DNA of 64,000 bases from Methylobacterium brachythecii. Its GTDB lineage: Bacteria; Pseudomonadota; Alphaproteobacteria; Rhizobiales; Beijerinckiaceae. This document shows, piece by piece, positions 1-8,813 of the stretch. Made by a program: the position numbers and the translations under genes. Each line of letters starts with the position of its first letter. Position 1 is the stretch's first letter. The stretch is from NCBI RefSeq assembly GCF_014196345.1, contig NZ_JACIDN010000002.1, forward strand, positions 310,001 through 374,000, in the 5' to 3' direction. Under the pieces are notes generated by a model. It did not search any database, was not told the DNA's origin, and saw only the letters and a program-made list of their open reading frames with translations.

Positions 1-401
1 CGCCATAGGGCGACGAGGCGAAGGCCTGCCCCTCAACGAGCGGAATGGCGGAGCGCACGCCGGCGACCTTCTCCAAGCGGTCGGCGAGGTCGCCGTAGTC
101 GGTGAGCGCACGATCGATCGGCGTGACGAAGACGTGGCCGTTGAGCCCGACGATCTTCGAGAGCAGCTCCGAGCGGAAACCGTTCATCACCGAGAGCACG
201 ATGATGAGGTTGGCGACGCCGAGCGCGATGCCGATCACCGAGAACAGGGCCACGACGGAGACACCGCCGCCGCGGCGGCGCGCGCGCAGGTAGCGCAATG
301 CGATCATCCACTCGAAGCCGGAGAACGGCAGCGTGGCGCCGGACCGCAACCCGCCCGCGAAGCGCTTGGCCCGGTCGGCGAGGCCTGTCACCCCTCCCAT
401 C
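1..401 (-). CDS. lolC: Lipoprotein-releasing ABC transporter permease LolC/LolE, N-terminal part (runs off the window)
   Basis: Only the first 133 codons are present. The protein is the inner-membrane permease that, with LolD, extracts lipoproteins and hands them to LolA. After a short cytoplasmic start (MGGVTGLADRAKRF) come the family motif FEWMIALRYLRARR and a first membrane segment reading SVVALFSVIGIALGVANLII, then SVMNGFRSELLSKIVGLNGH and the start of the periplasmic domain (VFVTPIDRAL). These are typical of LolC/E family N-termini. The start is the ATG at 401. proS lies upstream on the same strand, the usual rhizobial order proS-lolC-lolD, but here with a 305-base gap. LolC and LolE cannot be told apart from this part alone. 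Confidence 0.9.
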
Positions 402-706
402 GTCAATCCCGCCACGTGATGATCCGCCTCACACCGGCACTCCTAAGGCCGTCCGCACGCGCTCGTCGACGATCTGCGACACGATCCAGGACAGGCAAAA
501 CCCTGCAAGATTAAGGCGCGTACTCAAATCGCTCGTATCTGAGTCACGAAACACACCCTTCTTCCCGGACACCTGCAGCGAAGCGGAAGGTGATCCGGGA
601 CCCAAGGATGGACGTGCCGCGCAGCGGCTCTGAATCTCAGACCATCGGCCACCAGACTGACCGCTGCAGTGCGCCCGGGAAGGGGCCGGCACCGTCGCAG
701 AAAGTG
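402..706. other. Intergenic region between proS and lolC
   Basis: This 305-base stretch holds no open frame with convincing protein features. It contains the imperfect hairpin at 563-600 and presumably the lolC promoter, although no clear -35/-10 pair was found. An 87-codon minus frame across it gives a low-complexity, family-less product and was not accepted. Confidence 0.5.
563..600. repeat. Imperfect intergenic palindrome (REP-like hairpin)
   Basis: TCCCGGACACCT at 563-574 pairs with AGGTGATCCGGGA at 588-600, with one bulge, around a 13-base loop. There is no U-tract on either side, so it is not an intrinsic terminator. Its form resembles the short repeated palindromes found between genes in Hyphomicrobiales. 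Only one copy is seen in this window, so repetitiveness is an inference. Confidence 0.45.
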
Positions 707-2032
707 TCAGAGCCGCTTAAGCCGCGAGACCAGGTCGACCGGTGCGATCAGCTCGCGCTCGCCGCTGGCGCGGCGTTTAAGCTCGACCTTGCCGTCGGCG
801 AGGCCCTTCGGCCCGACGATCACCTGCCAGGGCAGGCCAATCAGATCGGCGGTGGCGAACTTCGCTCCGGGGCGATCGTCGCGGTCGTCGTAGAGCACGC
901 TAAGTCCGGCGCCCTGGAGATTGCTCTCGATCTCGGCGCAGGCGGCATCGACCGCGGCATCGCCGACCTTGAGGTTGATCAGGGCGACGTCGAAGGGCGC
1001 GACGGAATCCGGCCAGATGATGCCGGCCTCGTCGTGGCTGGCCTCGATGATCGCGGGCACCAGCCGGCTCGGGCCGATGCCGTAGGAGCCCATATGCACG
1101 GGCACCTCCTTGCCGTCCGGGCCGGTGACGACGGCCTTCATCGGCTCGGAATACTTGGTGCCGAAATAGAAGATGTGCCCGACCTCGATGCCGCGGGCCG
1201 ACATGCGCGCCTCCTCCGGCACCTCGGCGAAGACCGCCTCGTCGTGCATCTCGTCGGTGGCCGCGTAATGCGAGGTCCAGGAATCCACCGTGCCCTGCAG
1301 ACCGGCAATGTCGTCGAAATCGACGTTTACCGCCGGGATCTCGAAATCGAGATAGGCGCGGTCGCAGAACACCTCGCTCTCGCCGGTCTGGGCGAGGATG
1401 ATGAATTCGTGGCTGAGATCGCCACCGATTGGACCGGTATCGGCGCGCATCGGGATGGCGCGCAGGCCCATCGCGGCGAAGGTGCGCAGGTAGGCGACGA
1501 ACATCTTGTTGTAGGCGTGCCGGGCGCCGGCCTGATCGAGATCGAAGGAATAGGCGTCCTTCATCAGGAATTCGCGCGAGCGCATGGTGCCGAAACGCGG
1601 ACGCACCTCGTCGCGGAACTTCCAGGAAAGCTGGTAGAGGTTCTTGGGCAGGTCCTTGTAGGAGCGCGCGCTCGCCCGGAAGATCTCGGTGACGACTTCT
1701 TCCGCCGTGGGGCCGTACAGGATCTCGCGATCGTGCCGGTCCTTGATGCGCAGCATCTCCTTGCCATACGCCTCGTAGCGGCCGGATTCGCGCCAGAGAT
1801 CGGCCGACTGGATCGTCGGCATCAGGATCTCGATGGCGCCGGAGCGGTTCTGTTCCTCGCGGATGATGGCGCAGACGCGCTCCAGCACGCGCAGGCCGAG
1901 CGGCAACCAGGCATAGATCCCGGCAGCCTCCTGGCGGATCAGGCCGGCCCGCAGCATCAACCTGTGGGAGACGATCTCGGCTTCCTTGGGTGTCTCGCGC
2001 AGCGTCGGCAGGAAGTAACGTGTCAGACGCAT
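707..2032 (-). CDS. proS: Prolyl-tRNA synthetase (short alphaproteobacterial type)
   Basis: Class II aminoacyl-tRNA synthetase that charges tRNA-Pro in the cytoplasm. The 441-residue product begins [20 protein letters not shown], the usual N-terminus of the compact alphaproteobacterial ProS, which lacks the editing insertion of the longer E. coli enzyme. Visible motifs are [18 protein letters not shown], the motif 2 region [14 protein letters not shown] with [10 protein letters not shown] after it, and the motif 3 region GSYGIGPSR. The C-terminal anticodon-binding domain contains [19 protein letters not shown]. The ATG at 2032 was chosen because a further upstream in-frame start adds 24 residues with no family resemblance. 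lolC follows on the same strand. Confidence 0.95.
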   Translation of the reverse strand: MRLTRYFLPTLRETPKEAEIVSHRLMLRAGLIRQEAAGIYAWLPLGLRVLERVCAIIREEQNRSGAIEILMPTIQSADLWRESGRYEAYGKEMLRIKDRHDREILYGPTAEEVVTEIFRASARSYKDLPKNLYQLSWKFRDEVRPRFGTMRSREFLMKDAYSFDLDQAGARHAYNKMFVAYLRTFAAMGLRAIPMRADTGPIGGDLSHEFIILAQTGESEVFCDRAYLDFEIPAVNVDFDDIAGLQGTVDSWTSHYAATDEMHDEAVFAEVPEEARMSARGIEVGHIFYFGTKYSEPMKAVVTGPDGKEVPVHMGSYGIGPSRLVPAIIEASHDEAGIIWPDSVAPFDVALINLKVGDAAVDAACAEIESNLQGAGLSVLYDDRDDRPGAKFATADLIGLPWQVIVGPKGLADGKVELKRRASGERELIAPVDLVSRLKRL

Positions 2033-2408
2033 CGAAGGCCTATGCTGAGCGGGCGCGGCGCCGGGCGGACCCCGATACGCGCGAGCGCACACAACACATT
2101 GCACCCTGAAAAGACAAGCGTTCTCCGGTTTCGGACGGGGCGGACCCCCGAATGAAACCGCTTGGACGCGATCGATCCCGCGGGCCGGCCCTCATCGAGC
2201 CGGAGCAGACTGTCGCAGTTTGAGCAAAAAAACGCAGCATAACGCTCTACCCCCCGTGACAGATGGAAATGTTCTTCCTATAAGCACCGCCGTGATGGTC
2301 GCCGCCCTACTTGTGGCAGCGCACGGTCCGAGTCTCGGGAGGAACAAACAGCCGCCACGTCGCTAGAAGAACGTGAGAAAATATAGGCTGTAATACTTTA
2401 TACTGCTC
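2033..2408. other. Intergenic region upstream of proS
   Basis: About 375 bases without a supported gene. It should carry the proS promoter (minus strand). The right end, roughly 2350-2408, is clearly more AT-rich than its surroundings. It ends at a strong symmetrical terminator (2409-2437). A plus-strand small RNA ending there is possible but has no other support. Confidence 0.4.
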
Positions 2409-2437
2409 AAAAGCAAGGCTCAGTGCCTTGCTTTTTT
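2409..2437. terminator. Bidirectional intrinsic terminator after the sugar transporter
   Basis: AAAAGCAAGGC (2409-2419) and GCCTTGCTTTT (2425-2435) form a perfect 11-bp stem with a 5-base loop and a T-run on both strands (six T on plus, four on minus). It lies 31 bases past the stop of the minus-strand FucP-like transporter and should end that transcript. Confidence 0.85.
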
Positions 2438-2467
2438 ATTTGGCGCATACGGCCGGCATCTTCCCGA

Positions 2468-3799
2468 TCAGACTGCCAGCGCTTTTTCTCCGCCACGCTC
2501 GCCGGCCGTCTCGGCGCGGAGGTTGGCGAAGGCGTAGCCGGCAATGCAGAGATAGCAGGCGACCGGGGCGAACAAAGCCAGGCCGAGCCCGATATGGTCG
2601 GCCAGGAAGCCGGTCACCACCGGCACCACCGCGCCTCCGACGATCGCCACACAGACGATGCCCGCGCCCTGTGCCGTGCGCTTGCCGAGGCCGTCGATGG
2701 CCATGGCGAAGATCGTCGGGAACATGATCGAGTTGGCGAGGCCGACTGCGATCAACGTAACCGCGGCGAGGGTGCCGTGCGACAGGCCGGAGACCGTCGC
2801 GAACGTGCCGGCGGCGACGGCGCAGCAGCCGAGGATCAGCCCGGCTCGGGCATAACGCAGCACGATGCTGCCGATGACTCGGCCCACGAGGGCGCCGCCC
2901 CAATAGAAGCTCAGCAGCTTGCCGGCATGCTCTGGCGTTGCGCCCAGCACCTGCGGCTGCTCGAGATAGCTCACCATCAGCGTGCCGATGGAAACCTCGG
3001 CGCCGACATAGAGGAAGATCGCGAGCGCCCCGAGGGCGAGCTTCGGGCGCTTGAGCAGGTCGAGCCCGAGACCGCGGGTCTCCGGCTCGACGCTGGACCG
3101 CTTGGATTCCGTCACCCAGGAACGCACGATCCAGAAGAAGATCGCCAGGGCACCGAGCCCGGCCGCGATCACCAGGAACGGCGTCTGCAGCACGGCTGCC
3201 TCGGCCTGGCGCGCGGCGGCCAACGCCTCGGCGGAGAGGCTCGCGGGGTCCTTCACCTCAGGCACGTGCGAGAGGATCGCCCAGGCGCCGATCACCGGCC
3301 CGACCGTGGTGCCGAGCGAGTTGAAAGTCTGCGCCAGGGTCAGCCGGCTCGGGGCCTGCGCGGCGGGGCCGAGCTTGGTCACGAGCGGGTTCGCCGCGAC
3401 CTGGAGGATCGCGATCCCCGAGGCCATCACGAAGAGCGCGAGCAGGAAGATCGGAAATAGCCCCATGCGGGCGGCCGGCGCGAAGAGCAGGCAGCCGCAG
3501 GCCATGACGAGCAGCCCGACCACGAGGCCGCGCATGTAGCCGATCCGCCCCACCAGCACGCCGGCCGGCAGCGAGATCACCGCATAGGCGAAGAAGAAGC
3601 AGAACTGCGTCAGCGTCGCCTGAGTGTAGCTGAGATCGAACAGGCTCTTCAGCTTCGGCGTGACGATGTCGACGAGGACGGTGGCAAGGCCCCAGGTGAA
3701 GAACAGGGCCAGCATGCAGGGCAGCAGATAATGGTGGCCGACGCTGCCTTCGGACTCGTCCCCGGCAGGCGTGCTCGCGGCACCCGGCATCGCGGCCAT
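2468..3799 (-). CDS. FucP/GluP-type sugar MFS transporter
   Basis: A 443-residue major facilitator protein with about 12 hydrophobic segments. It is probably an inner-membrane sugar:H+ symporter of the L-fucose / glucose-galactose permease group. Family signatures visible are FTWGLATVLVDIVTPKLKSL near the start, ILQVAANPLVTKLGP and LAQTFNSLGTTVGP. In FucP/GluP proteins the equivalents of the last two contain the NP and FNSLG motifs. A loop of about 40 residues between the sixth and seventh segments (SHVPEVKDPASLSAEALAAA) is also typical. The ATG at 3799 gives a short cytoplasmic N-terminus; an upstream in-frame start is possible but less likely. The gene sits between DUF1467 and proS, which are adjacent in many relatives, and ends in its own terminator. 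The substrate cannot be assigned. Confidence 0.85.
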   Translation of the reverse strand: MAAMPGAASTPAGDESEGSVGHHYLLPCMLALFFTWGLATVLVDIVTPKLKSLFDLSYTQATLTQFCFFFAYAVISLPAGVLVGRIGYMRGLVVGLLVMACGCLLFAPAARMGLFPIFLLALFVMASGIAILQVAANPLVTKLGPAAQAPSRLTLAQTFNSLGTTVGPVIGAWAILSHVPEVKDPASLSAEALAAARQAEAAVLQTPFLVIAAGLGALAIFFWIVRSWVTESKRSSVEPETRGLGLDLLKRPKLALGALAIFLYVGAEVSIGTLMVSYLEQPQVLGATPEHAGKLLSFYWGGALVGRVIGSIVLRYARAGLILGCCAVAAGTFATVSGLSHGTLAAVTLIAVGLANSIMFPTIFAMAIDGLGKRTAQGAGIVCVAIVGGAVVPVVTGFLADHIGLGLALFAPVACYLCIAGYAFANLRAETAGERGGEKALAV

Positions 3800-4003
3800 G
3801 TTCGTCTCCCTGAGCGCGGCCGCATTCTCCCGCAGGGGGGCGCAGCCGTCACCCAAAGTGTCGAAGCCGGCGACACGTCTGTCAATCAACGATTGAGCGA
3901 GCGCCGGCTGGCGGACGTGTTCCGATCGATGGCCGTCGCGAGCAGTTCGCGATGGAGGTGGCCGATCCTGAGTTGAGCCTCGTTTGGGCCGGCCCGAGCT
4001 CCT

Positions 4004-4339
4004 CTAGAGGCGTGCGAGCGGGAAGACGCTGAGGGCGATGAAGAAGGCGAAGGCGGCGGCGACCGTCGTGATGAGCGCCTTTTCGCGCAGGCGCGGGCGA
4101 GCCGGGGCACCCGGATCCTGGCCCGGTACGATCCGGCTCGGATCGTGCTCCGCTTGGTTGCCGAGCGGCAGCACCGCGAACAGAAAGGTCCACCACAGCA
4201 CGAAGAACAGAGCCAGGGAGCCAAAGACCGTCAGGTCGAAGGCCTTCACGGCCACCGTGGCGATGGCCGCGATGAGGACGGCAAGGACGATGAGCGTCTT
4301 CACCGTCGAGGCGGCGACCGACAGGAACAGCGCCTTCAC
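4004..4339 (-). CDS. DUF1467 family small membrane protein
   Basis: A 111-residue protein of unknown function with three hydrophobic segments: an N-terminal pair (STVKTLIVLAVLIAAIATV and FGSLALFFVLWWTFLFAVLP) and a C-terminal one (ALITTVAAAFAFFIALSVF). The polar stretch between them, LPLGNQAEHDPSRIVPGQDP with GAPARPRLREKAL after it, is the conserved DUF1467 core. Translation starts at a GTG four bases after the mce stop, so the two genes are almost certainly cotranscribed and translationally coupled. The position next to mce, RNase J and birA is conserved across rhizobia. Confidence 0.9.
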   Translation of the reverse strand: MKALFLSVAASTVKTLIVLAVLIAAIATVAVKAFDLTVFGSLALFFVLWWTFLFAVLPLGNQAEHDPSRIVPGQDPGAPARPRLREKALITTVAAAFAFFIALSVFPLARL

Positions 4340-4343
4340 GGGC

Positions 4344-4748
4344 TCAGACCTGCTCCAGCTCGACCAGCGTGCCGAGGAAGTCTTTCGGGTGCAGGAAGAT
4401 CACCGGCTTGCCGTGCGCGCCGATCCGCGGCTCGCCGGTGCCGAGCACGCGGGCACCCTGCGCCTTCATCTTGTCACGGGCGGCGATGATGTCGTCGACC
4501 TCGTAGCAGACATGGTGGATGCCGCCGGCCGGGTTCTTGTCGACGAAACCCTGGATGGTCGAATTCTCGCCGAGCGGCGCCATCAGCTCGACCTTCGAGT
4601 TCGGCAGCTCGACGAAGACGACGGTGACGCCGTGATCCGGCTGCGGCAGCGGCTCGGTGACCTTGGCGCCGAGAGTATCGCGGTAGATCGCGGTCGCCGC
4701 GTCGAGATCCTGCACCGCGATGGCCACGTGGTTGAGCCGGCCGATCAT
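4344..4748 (-). CDS. mce: Methylmalonyl-CoA epimerase
   Basis: A 134-residue glyoxalase/VOC-fold metalloenzyme that interconverts (2S)- and (2R)-methylmalonyl-CoA, and ethylmalonyl-CoA epimers in the ethylmalonyl-CoA pathway. It opens with MIGRLNHVAIAVQDLDAATA and contains FVELPNSKVELMAPLGENS and GGIHHVCYEVDDI. The histidines of NHVAI and IHHVCYEV and the acidic residue of KVELM are the expected metal ligands. It ends FLHPKDFLGTLVELEQV, a near-invariant tail of the family. In methylotrophs it works on the route from ethylmalonyl-CoA/propionyl-CoA to succinyl-CoA, downstream of the methylsuccinyl-CoA dehydrogenase encoded at 46969-48663. Confidence 0.95.
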   Translation of the reverse strand: MIGRLNHVAIAVQDLDAATAIYRDTLGAKVTEPLPQPDHGVTVVFVELPNSKVELMAPLGENSTIQGFVDKNPAGGIHHVCYEVDDIIAARDKMKAQGARVLGTGEPRIGAHGKPVIFLHPKDFLGTLVELEQV

Positions 4749-4790
4749 GTGGTTGCTCCCGTAGAAATGGTCCTTGGCTCGTTCGTACCT

Positions 4791-4877
4791 TCATTGCGAG
4801 CCGAAGGCGAAGCAATCCAGAGCCAAATCCTCAGCGCTCGGAGTCCGTTCTGGATTGCTTCGCTTCGCTCGCAATGA
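4791..4877. repeat. Long intergenic inverted repeat between RNase J and mce
   Basis: A left arm at 4791-4821 (beginning TCATTGCGAGCCGAAGGCGA) and a right arm at 4849-4877 (ending CGCTTCGCTCGCAATGA) form a near-perfect stem of about 29 bp around a 27-base loop. There is no terminal U-run. The arm CATTGCGAGCGAAGCGAAGCAATCC is of the kind dispersed widely in alphaproteobacterial genomes. It may act as an mRNA stabiliser between cistrons or simply be a mobile palindromic repeat. Confidence 0.75.
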
Positions 4878-4894
4878 CGGCGGGAGGTCGTCGA

Positions 4895-6568
4895 TCAGAC
4901 CTCCACAACCTGCACGTGGCAGGCGGGCTTCTTGCCCCAGACGTCGTTGAGCGCGGAGCGGATCGAGCGGTCGACGGCGTTCTCGACCGCCTCGGAATCG
5001 CGGCGCTTGCCCGGCGAGAGGCCGGCCAGCGTGCGTTGGACGGTCTCGGCCACCGTGTCGATCAGCGTCTCGCCGTCGCGTCCGCGATTGGGCAGCCCCA
5101 TGATGTCGACGGCAGGGGTGCCGAGCACGGTGCCGCGGCCATCGATGGCGATGGCCACGGAGACAACGCCGGCCTGGGCGAGCTTACGCCGCTCGGGGAT
5201 GGCACGATCCTTCGAGTCGATGAGGACGTTGGCGTCCTTGTAGAGCCGGCCGGCCCGAACGTGCTCGATCACTTCGGGCTTGCCCGGCGCCAGGCGGATC
5301 AGGGTACCATTGCGGGCCTTCACCACCGTCTCGACGCCCTGGGCACGGGCGAAGCGCGCATGTTCGTCGAGGTGGAGCGCCTCGCCATGCACCGGGATCG
5401 CGGCCTTGGGCCGGGTCCAGGCATACATCGAGACCATCTCGTCGCGACGCGGGTGGCCGGAGACGTGGACGAGCTCGGTGCGGTCGGTGATGACCTCGAC
5501 TCCCATCTCGATCAGGTCGTTGATGATGGCACCGACGTCGCGCTCGTTGCCGGGGATGGCGCGGGAGGAGAAGATCACGCGGTCGCCGGCCGTCAGCGAC
5601 ACGGCCGGATGGTCCTCGCGGGAGACGCGGGCCATGGCGGCGCGGGCCTCGCCCTGCGAGCCGGTCAACAGGCAGACCACCTTTTCGCGCGGCAGGTGGC
5701 TGAAGGAATCGCCCGGCAGGATCTCCGGCAGCCCGTCGAGGTAGCCGCACTCCTTGGCGACGTCGATGACGCGGTCCATGGCGCGGCCCACTGCGAGCAC
5801 CTGGCGTCCGCAGGCTTGCGCCGCTTCGGCCACGGCGCGGATGCGGGCGACGTTCGAGGCGAAGGTCGTCACCGCGACACGGTGCGGCGCGTCCTCGATC
5901 AGCCGCTTGAGCGTCGCCGCGACCTCTGCCTCGCTCGGGCTGCGGCCCTCGCGCACGACGTTGGTGGAATCGCAGACGAGCGCCAGGATGCCCTCGTCGC
6001 CGAGCGCGCGGAACTTGTCGGGCGAGGTGATGTCGCCGGCCACCGGCGTGTCGTCGAGCTTCCAGTCGCCCGTATGCAGCACGAGGCCGTGCTCGGTGCG
6101 GATGGCGACGGCGTTCGACTCGGGGATGGAGTGAGAGACCGGCACGTATTCGATCTCGAACGGTCCAATCGTCAGGCGCTGGCCCGGCGTGATCTGCTTG
6201 AGCACCACCTTCGGCGCGCCCGGCTCCGAGAGGCGACGGGTCTCGAGCAGTTGCTTGGCGAAGCGCGTCGCGTAGACCGGCGCCTTGAGCCGCGACCACA
6301 GCTCGCTCACGGCACCGATATGGTCCTCGTGCGCATGCGTGATGAAGATGCCGAGCAGATCCTGCTTGCGCTCTTCGATGAAGGTCAGGTCCGGGAACAT
6401 CAGTTCAATGCCCGGCAGGCCTTCCTCGCCGGCGAAGCCCATACCCAGATCGACCATGATCCACTTGCGGCTCTTCTCGGGACCGATCCCGTAGAGTGCC
6501 GCGTTCATGCCGATCTCGCCCACGCCGCCGAGCGGCACGAAGACGAGCTCGTCTTGCCGTGAAGTCAT
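4895..6568 (-). CDS. rnj: Ribonuclease J
   Basis: A 557-residue metallo-beta-lactamase/beta-CASP ribonuclease with 5'-3' exo- and endonuclease activity in mRNA turnover and rRNA maturation. The zinc motif HAHEDH is at residues 78-83. HTGDWKLDDTP supplies the next ligands, LVCDSTNVVREGRSPSE is the conserved core, and VHVSGHPRRDEM plus IPVHGEALHLDEHARFARAQ are the beta-CASP and second metallo-lactamase parts. The C-terminal dimerisation domain (residues ~440-557) ends CHVQVVEV. The length matches alphaproteobacterial RNase J. It starts at the ATG at 6568, 18 bases past the birA stop, within the nuo-birA-rnj-mce block. The long opposite-strand open frames here are GC-driven shadows. Confidence 0.97.
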   Translation of the reverse strand: MTSRQDELVFVPLGGVGEIGMNAALYGIGPEKSRKWIMVDLGMGFAGEEGLPGIELMFPDLTFIEERKQDLLGIFITHAHEDHIGAVSELWSRLKAPVYATRFAKQLLETRRLSEPGAPKVVLKQITPGQRLTIGPFEIEYVPVSHSIPESNAVAIRTEHGLVLHTGDWKLDDTPVAGDITSPDKFRALGDEGILALVCDSTNVVREGRSPSEAEVAATLKRLIEDAPHRVAVTTFASNVARIRAVAEAAQACGRQVLAVGRAMDRVIDVAKECGYLDGLPEILPGDSFSHLPREKVVCLLTGSQGEARAAMARVSREDHPAVSLTAGDRVIFSSRAIPGNERDVGAIINDLIEMGVEVITDRTELVHVSGHPRRDEMVSMYAWTRPKAAIPVHGEALHLDEHARFARAQGVETVVKARNGTLIRLAPGKPEVIEHVRAGRLYKDANVLIDSKDRAIPERRKLAQAGVVSVAIAIDGRGTVLGTPAVDIMGLPNRGRDGETLIDTVAETVQRTLAGLSPGKRRDSEAVENAVDRSIRSALNDVWGKKPACHVQVVEV

Positions 6569-6586
6569 ATTGTTTTCAGTCCAACA

Positions 6587-7366
6587 TCAGGCCGCCGTCG
6601 CGGCACTTCCAAAGTGCACCTCACCCGCCGTCACGGTATGCGTCTGTCCGTCCGGGGCGAGGACAATGAGCCGCCCCCCCTCATCGATTCCGTCGTGAAG
6701 ACCATGAAGCGTCCTGTCGGGGAGGCGCACCGTCACGGGCGCCCCGATCCCGGCCGCGCGCTGAAGCCAGCGCTGCCGGACGCTCGAAAATCCGTGCCCC
6801 TTGTTCCAGATCCGGGCTGCTTCCACAAACCGACGTGACAGCGCAGCCAAGAGATCGGCCGCATCCGCGTCAAAACCCAGCGAAGCAAGGGATGTCGCCG
6901 CATACGGCAAACCGTCCGGCGCCGCCAGCACGTTGACGCCGAATCCAACGACCACCGCACGCTTGCCCGCAGCTTCCAGCAGTATGCCGGCGAGTTTTTC
7001 GCCGTTGGCGAGCACGTCGTTTGGCCATTTCAGGCGGAAGGTGCCCTCACTCGCATGCGACGCCGCGACGTCGTCCAGCGCGTTCGCCATTGCCAGCCCA
7101 GCGACGAAGCCGAGCGTCGCGACCTGCTCGGGAGCGATTCCGGCGACTGGCCAGAGCAGGCTGGCGGCGAGATTGCCCTCGGGGGAGACCCAGGCCGCCC
7201 CTCGTCGTCCCCTGCCCTCGCTCTGCCGATGCGCCGCGATCCAGAGCGGCCCGGCCTCGCCGGCCTGGGCCTGCGCCAGGGCCTCGGTGTTGGTTGAGCC
7301 GAGGGTGTCGTGAGCGTGCAGCCGATGCCCCGCCTCACGTGCCTCGGGGCTCAGGCGGAACCCCAT
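6587..7366 (-). CDS. birA: Biotin--[acetyl-CoA-carboxylase] ligase (monofunctional BirA)
   Basis: A 259-residue biotin protein ligase that attaches biotin to carboxylases such as acetyl-CoA and propionyl-CoA carboxylase. The catalytic domain shows HDTLGSTNTEALAQAQAG, the nucleotide/biotin loop GRGRRGAAWVSPEGNLAAS, LKWPNDVLANGEKLAGILLE and GFGVNVLAAP. The E. coli N-terminal DNA-binding domain is absent, so it is an enzyme only, not a repressor. The ATG at 7366 lies four bases after the nuoN stop; a longer upstream frame merely overlaps nuoN. Lying last-but-next to complex I is normal for rhizobia. Confidence 0.95.
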   Translation of the reverse strand: MGFRLSPEAREAGHRLHAHDTLGSTNTEALAQAQAGEAGPLWIAAHRQSEGRGRRGAAWVSPEGNLAASLLWPVAGIAPEQVATLGFVAGLAMANALDDVAASHASEGTFRLKWPNDVLANGEKLAGILLEAAGKRAVVVGFGVNVLAAPDGLPYAATSLASLGFDADAADLLAALSRRFVEAARIWNKGHGFSSVRQRWLQRAAGIGAPVTVRLPDRTLHGLHDGIDEGGRLIVLAPDGQTHTVTAGEVHFGSAATAA

Positions 7367-7370
7367 CCGT

Positions 7371-8813
7371 TCAGAACAGCGACTTCGCAGCCGCACCCGC
7401 AGCGGCCACCAGCGGCGCCGGCACCAGGAAGAACAGAACCACCAGGGCGCTCGACAGGCCGAGCACGATCCTGATGCCCGGCGGCATCGGCTCATAGGCC
7501 TCACGCGGCTCGTCGAAATACATCACCTTGACGACGCGCAGATAGTAGAAGGCGCCCACCACGCTCGTCACCACGCCGATGACCGCGGTCGTCACGAGCC
7601 CCGCCTTGATCGCGGCGGCGAACACGTAGAACTTCCCAAAGAATCCGGCGAGCGGCGGCACACCGGCCAGCGAGAACATCATCGCGGCGAGGCAGAAGGC
7701 CAGCCACGGATGGGTGCGCGAGAGGCCCGACAGGTCGTCGATGGTCTCGTACATCTGGTTCTTGCGGCGCATCGCCAGCAGTACGGCGAAGCCGCCCAGC
7801 GTCATCGCCAGGTAGATCAGCATGTAGACGACGACGCCGCGCACGCCCTCCTCGGTGCCGGCCGCGAGGCCGATCAGCGCGTAGCCGACATTGCCGATGG
7901 AGGAATAGGCGAGCAGGCGCTTGATGTTCTTCTGGCCGATGGCGGCGAAGGAGCCCAGCGCCATCGAGGCGATCGAGACGAAGATGATGATCTGCTGCCA
8001 GATCGCGGTCACGTCCGGGAAGGCGCCGATGAAGACGCGCACCGTCATCGCCATAGCGGCCATCTTCGGCGCGGAGGCGAAGAAGGCGGTCACCGGTGTC
8101 GGCGCGCCCTCGTAGACGTCGGGCGTCCACATGTGGAACGGCACGGCCGCGAGCTTGAAGCAGACGCCGGCCGCGATGAACACGATGCCGAGCACGATGC
8201 CCAGGCCGGTCGAGTCGCTGTTCAGCGCGGTGACGATCCCCGGGAAGGAGACGGTGCCGGTGAAGCCGTAGACCAGCGAAGCGCCGTAGAGCAGCATGCC
8301 GGAGGAGAGCGCGCCGAGCACGAAGTACTTCAGACCCGCTTCCGTGGACTTCACGTCGTCGCGGTGGAAGGCAGCGATGACGTAGGCGGCGAGCGACTGC
8401 AATTCGAGGCCGAGATAGAGCGAGATCAGGTCGTTGGCCGAAGCCATGACCATCATGCCAGTCGTGCAGAGCAGAATCAGCACCGGATACTCGAACCGGT
8501 CGATGCGCTCCCGCTGAAAGTAGTCGCGCGAGAGCAGGATCGTCGCGGCCGATCCGATCAGGATCAGCGCCTTCATGATCCGGGAGAAGTTGTCGGAGAT
8601 GAAGGCGCCGGACAGCGTCGTGATCTTGCCGTGGCCGGAGACGACTACGAAGAAGGTCAGGATCAGCAGGATCAGCGCGCCGACGTTGACGCCCTCGACC
8701 GAGCGCTCGCCGCGGAAGGCGCCGTACATCAGGAGCGCCATCGCCCCGACCGCCATCATGATCTCGGGCAGCAGCGGGCCGATCGTCGGCATCACGGAAT
8801 GCAGATGGGTCAT
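7371..8813 (-). CDS. nuoN: NADH-quinone oxidoreductase subunit N
   Basis: A 480-residue antiporter-like membrane subunit of complex I, with about 14 membrane segments, involved in proton pumping. Typical stretches are [60 protein letters not shown] and [20 protein letters not shown]. These contain the glutamate of TM5 and the lysines of TM7/TM8 that belong to the proton path. The start ATG overlaps the nuoM stop by four bases (ATGA), a sign of translational coupling. It is the last nuo gene, followed after four bases by birA. Confidence 0.97.
   Translation of the reverse strand: MTHLHSVMPTIGPLLPEIMMAVGAMALLMYGAFRGERSVEGVNVGALILLILTFFVVVSGHGKITTLSGAFISDNFSRIMKALILIGSAATILLSRDYFQRERIDRFEYPVLILLCTTGMMVMASANDLISLYLGLELQSLAAYVIAAFHRDDVKSTEAGLKYFVLGALSSGMLLYGASLVYGFTGTVSFPGIVTALNSDSTGLGIVLGIVFIAAGVCFKLAAVPFHMWTPDVYEGAPTPVTAFFASAPKMAAMAMTVRVFIGAFPDVTAIWQQIIIFVSIASMALGSFAAIGQKNIKRLLAYSSIGNVGYALIGLAAGTEEGVRGVVVYMLIYLAMTLGGFAVLLAMRRKNQMYETIDDLSGLSRTHPWLAFCLAAMMFSLAGVPPLAGFFGKFYVFAAAIKAGLVTTAVIGVVTSVVGAFYYLRVVKVMYFDEPREAYEPMPPGIRIVLGLSSALVVLFFLVPAPLVAAAGAAAKSLF

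Noticed and set aside
590..2155. 521-codon plus-strand frame opposite proS
   Set aside because: Antisense shadow of the prolyl-tRNA synthetase; the minus-strand protein has complete class II motifs.
2293..2364. 23-codon plus-strand peptide before the 2409 terminator
   Set aside because: No ribosome-binding site and no recognisable feature; the terminator is explained by the minus-strand transporter gene.
4874..6562. 562-codon plus-strand frame opposite RNase J
   Set aside because: Antisense shadow; the minus strand encodes RNase J with HAHEDH and beta-CASP motifs.
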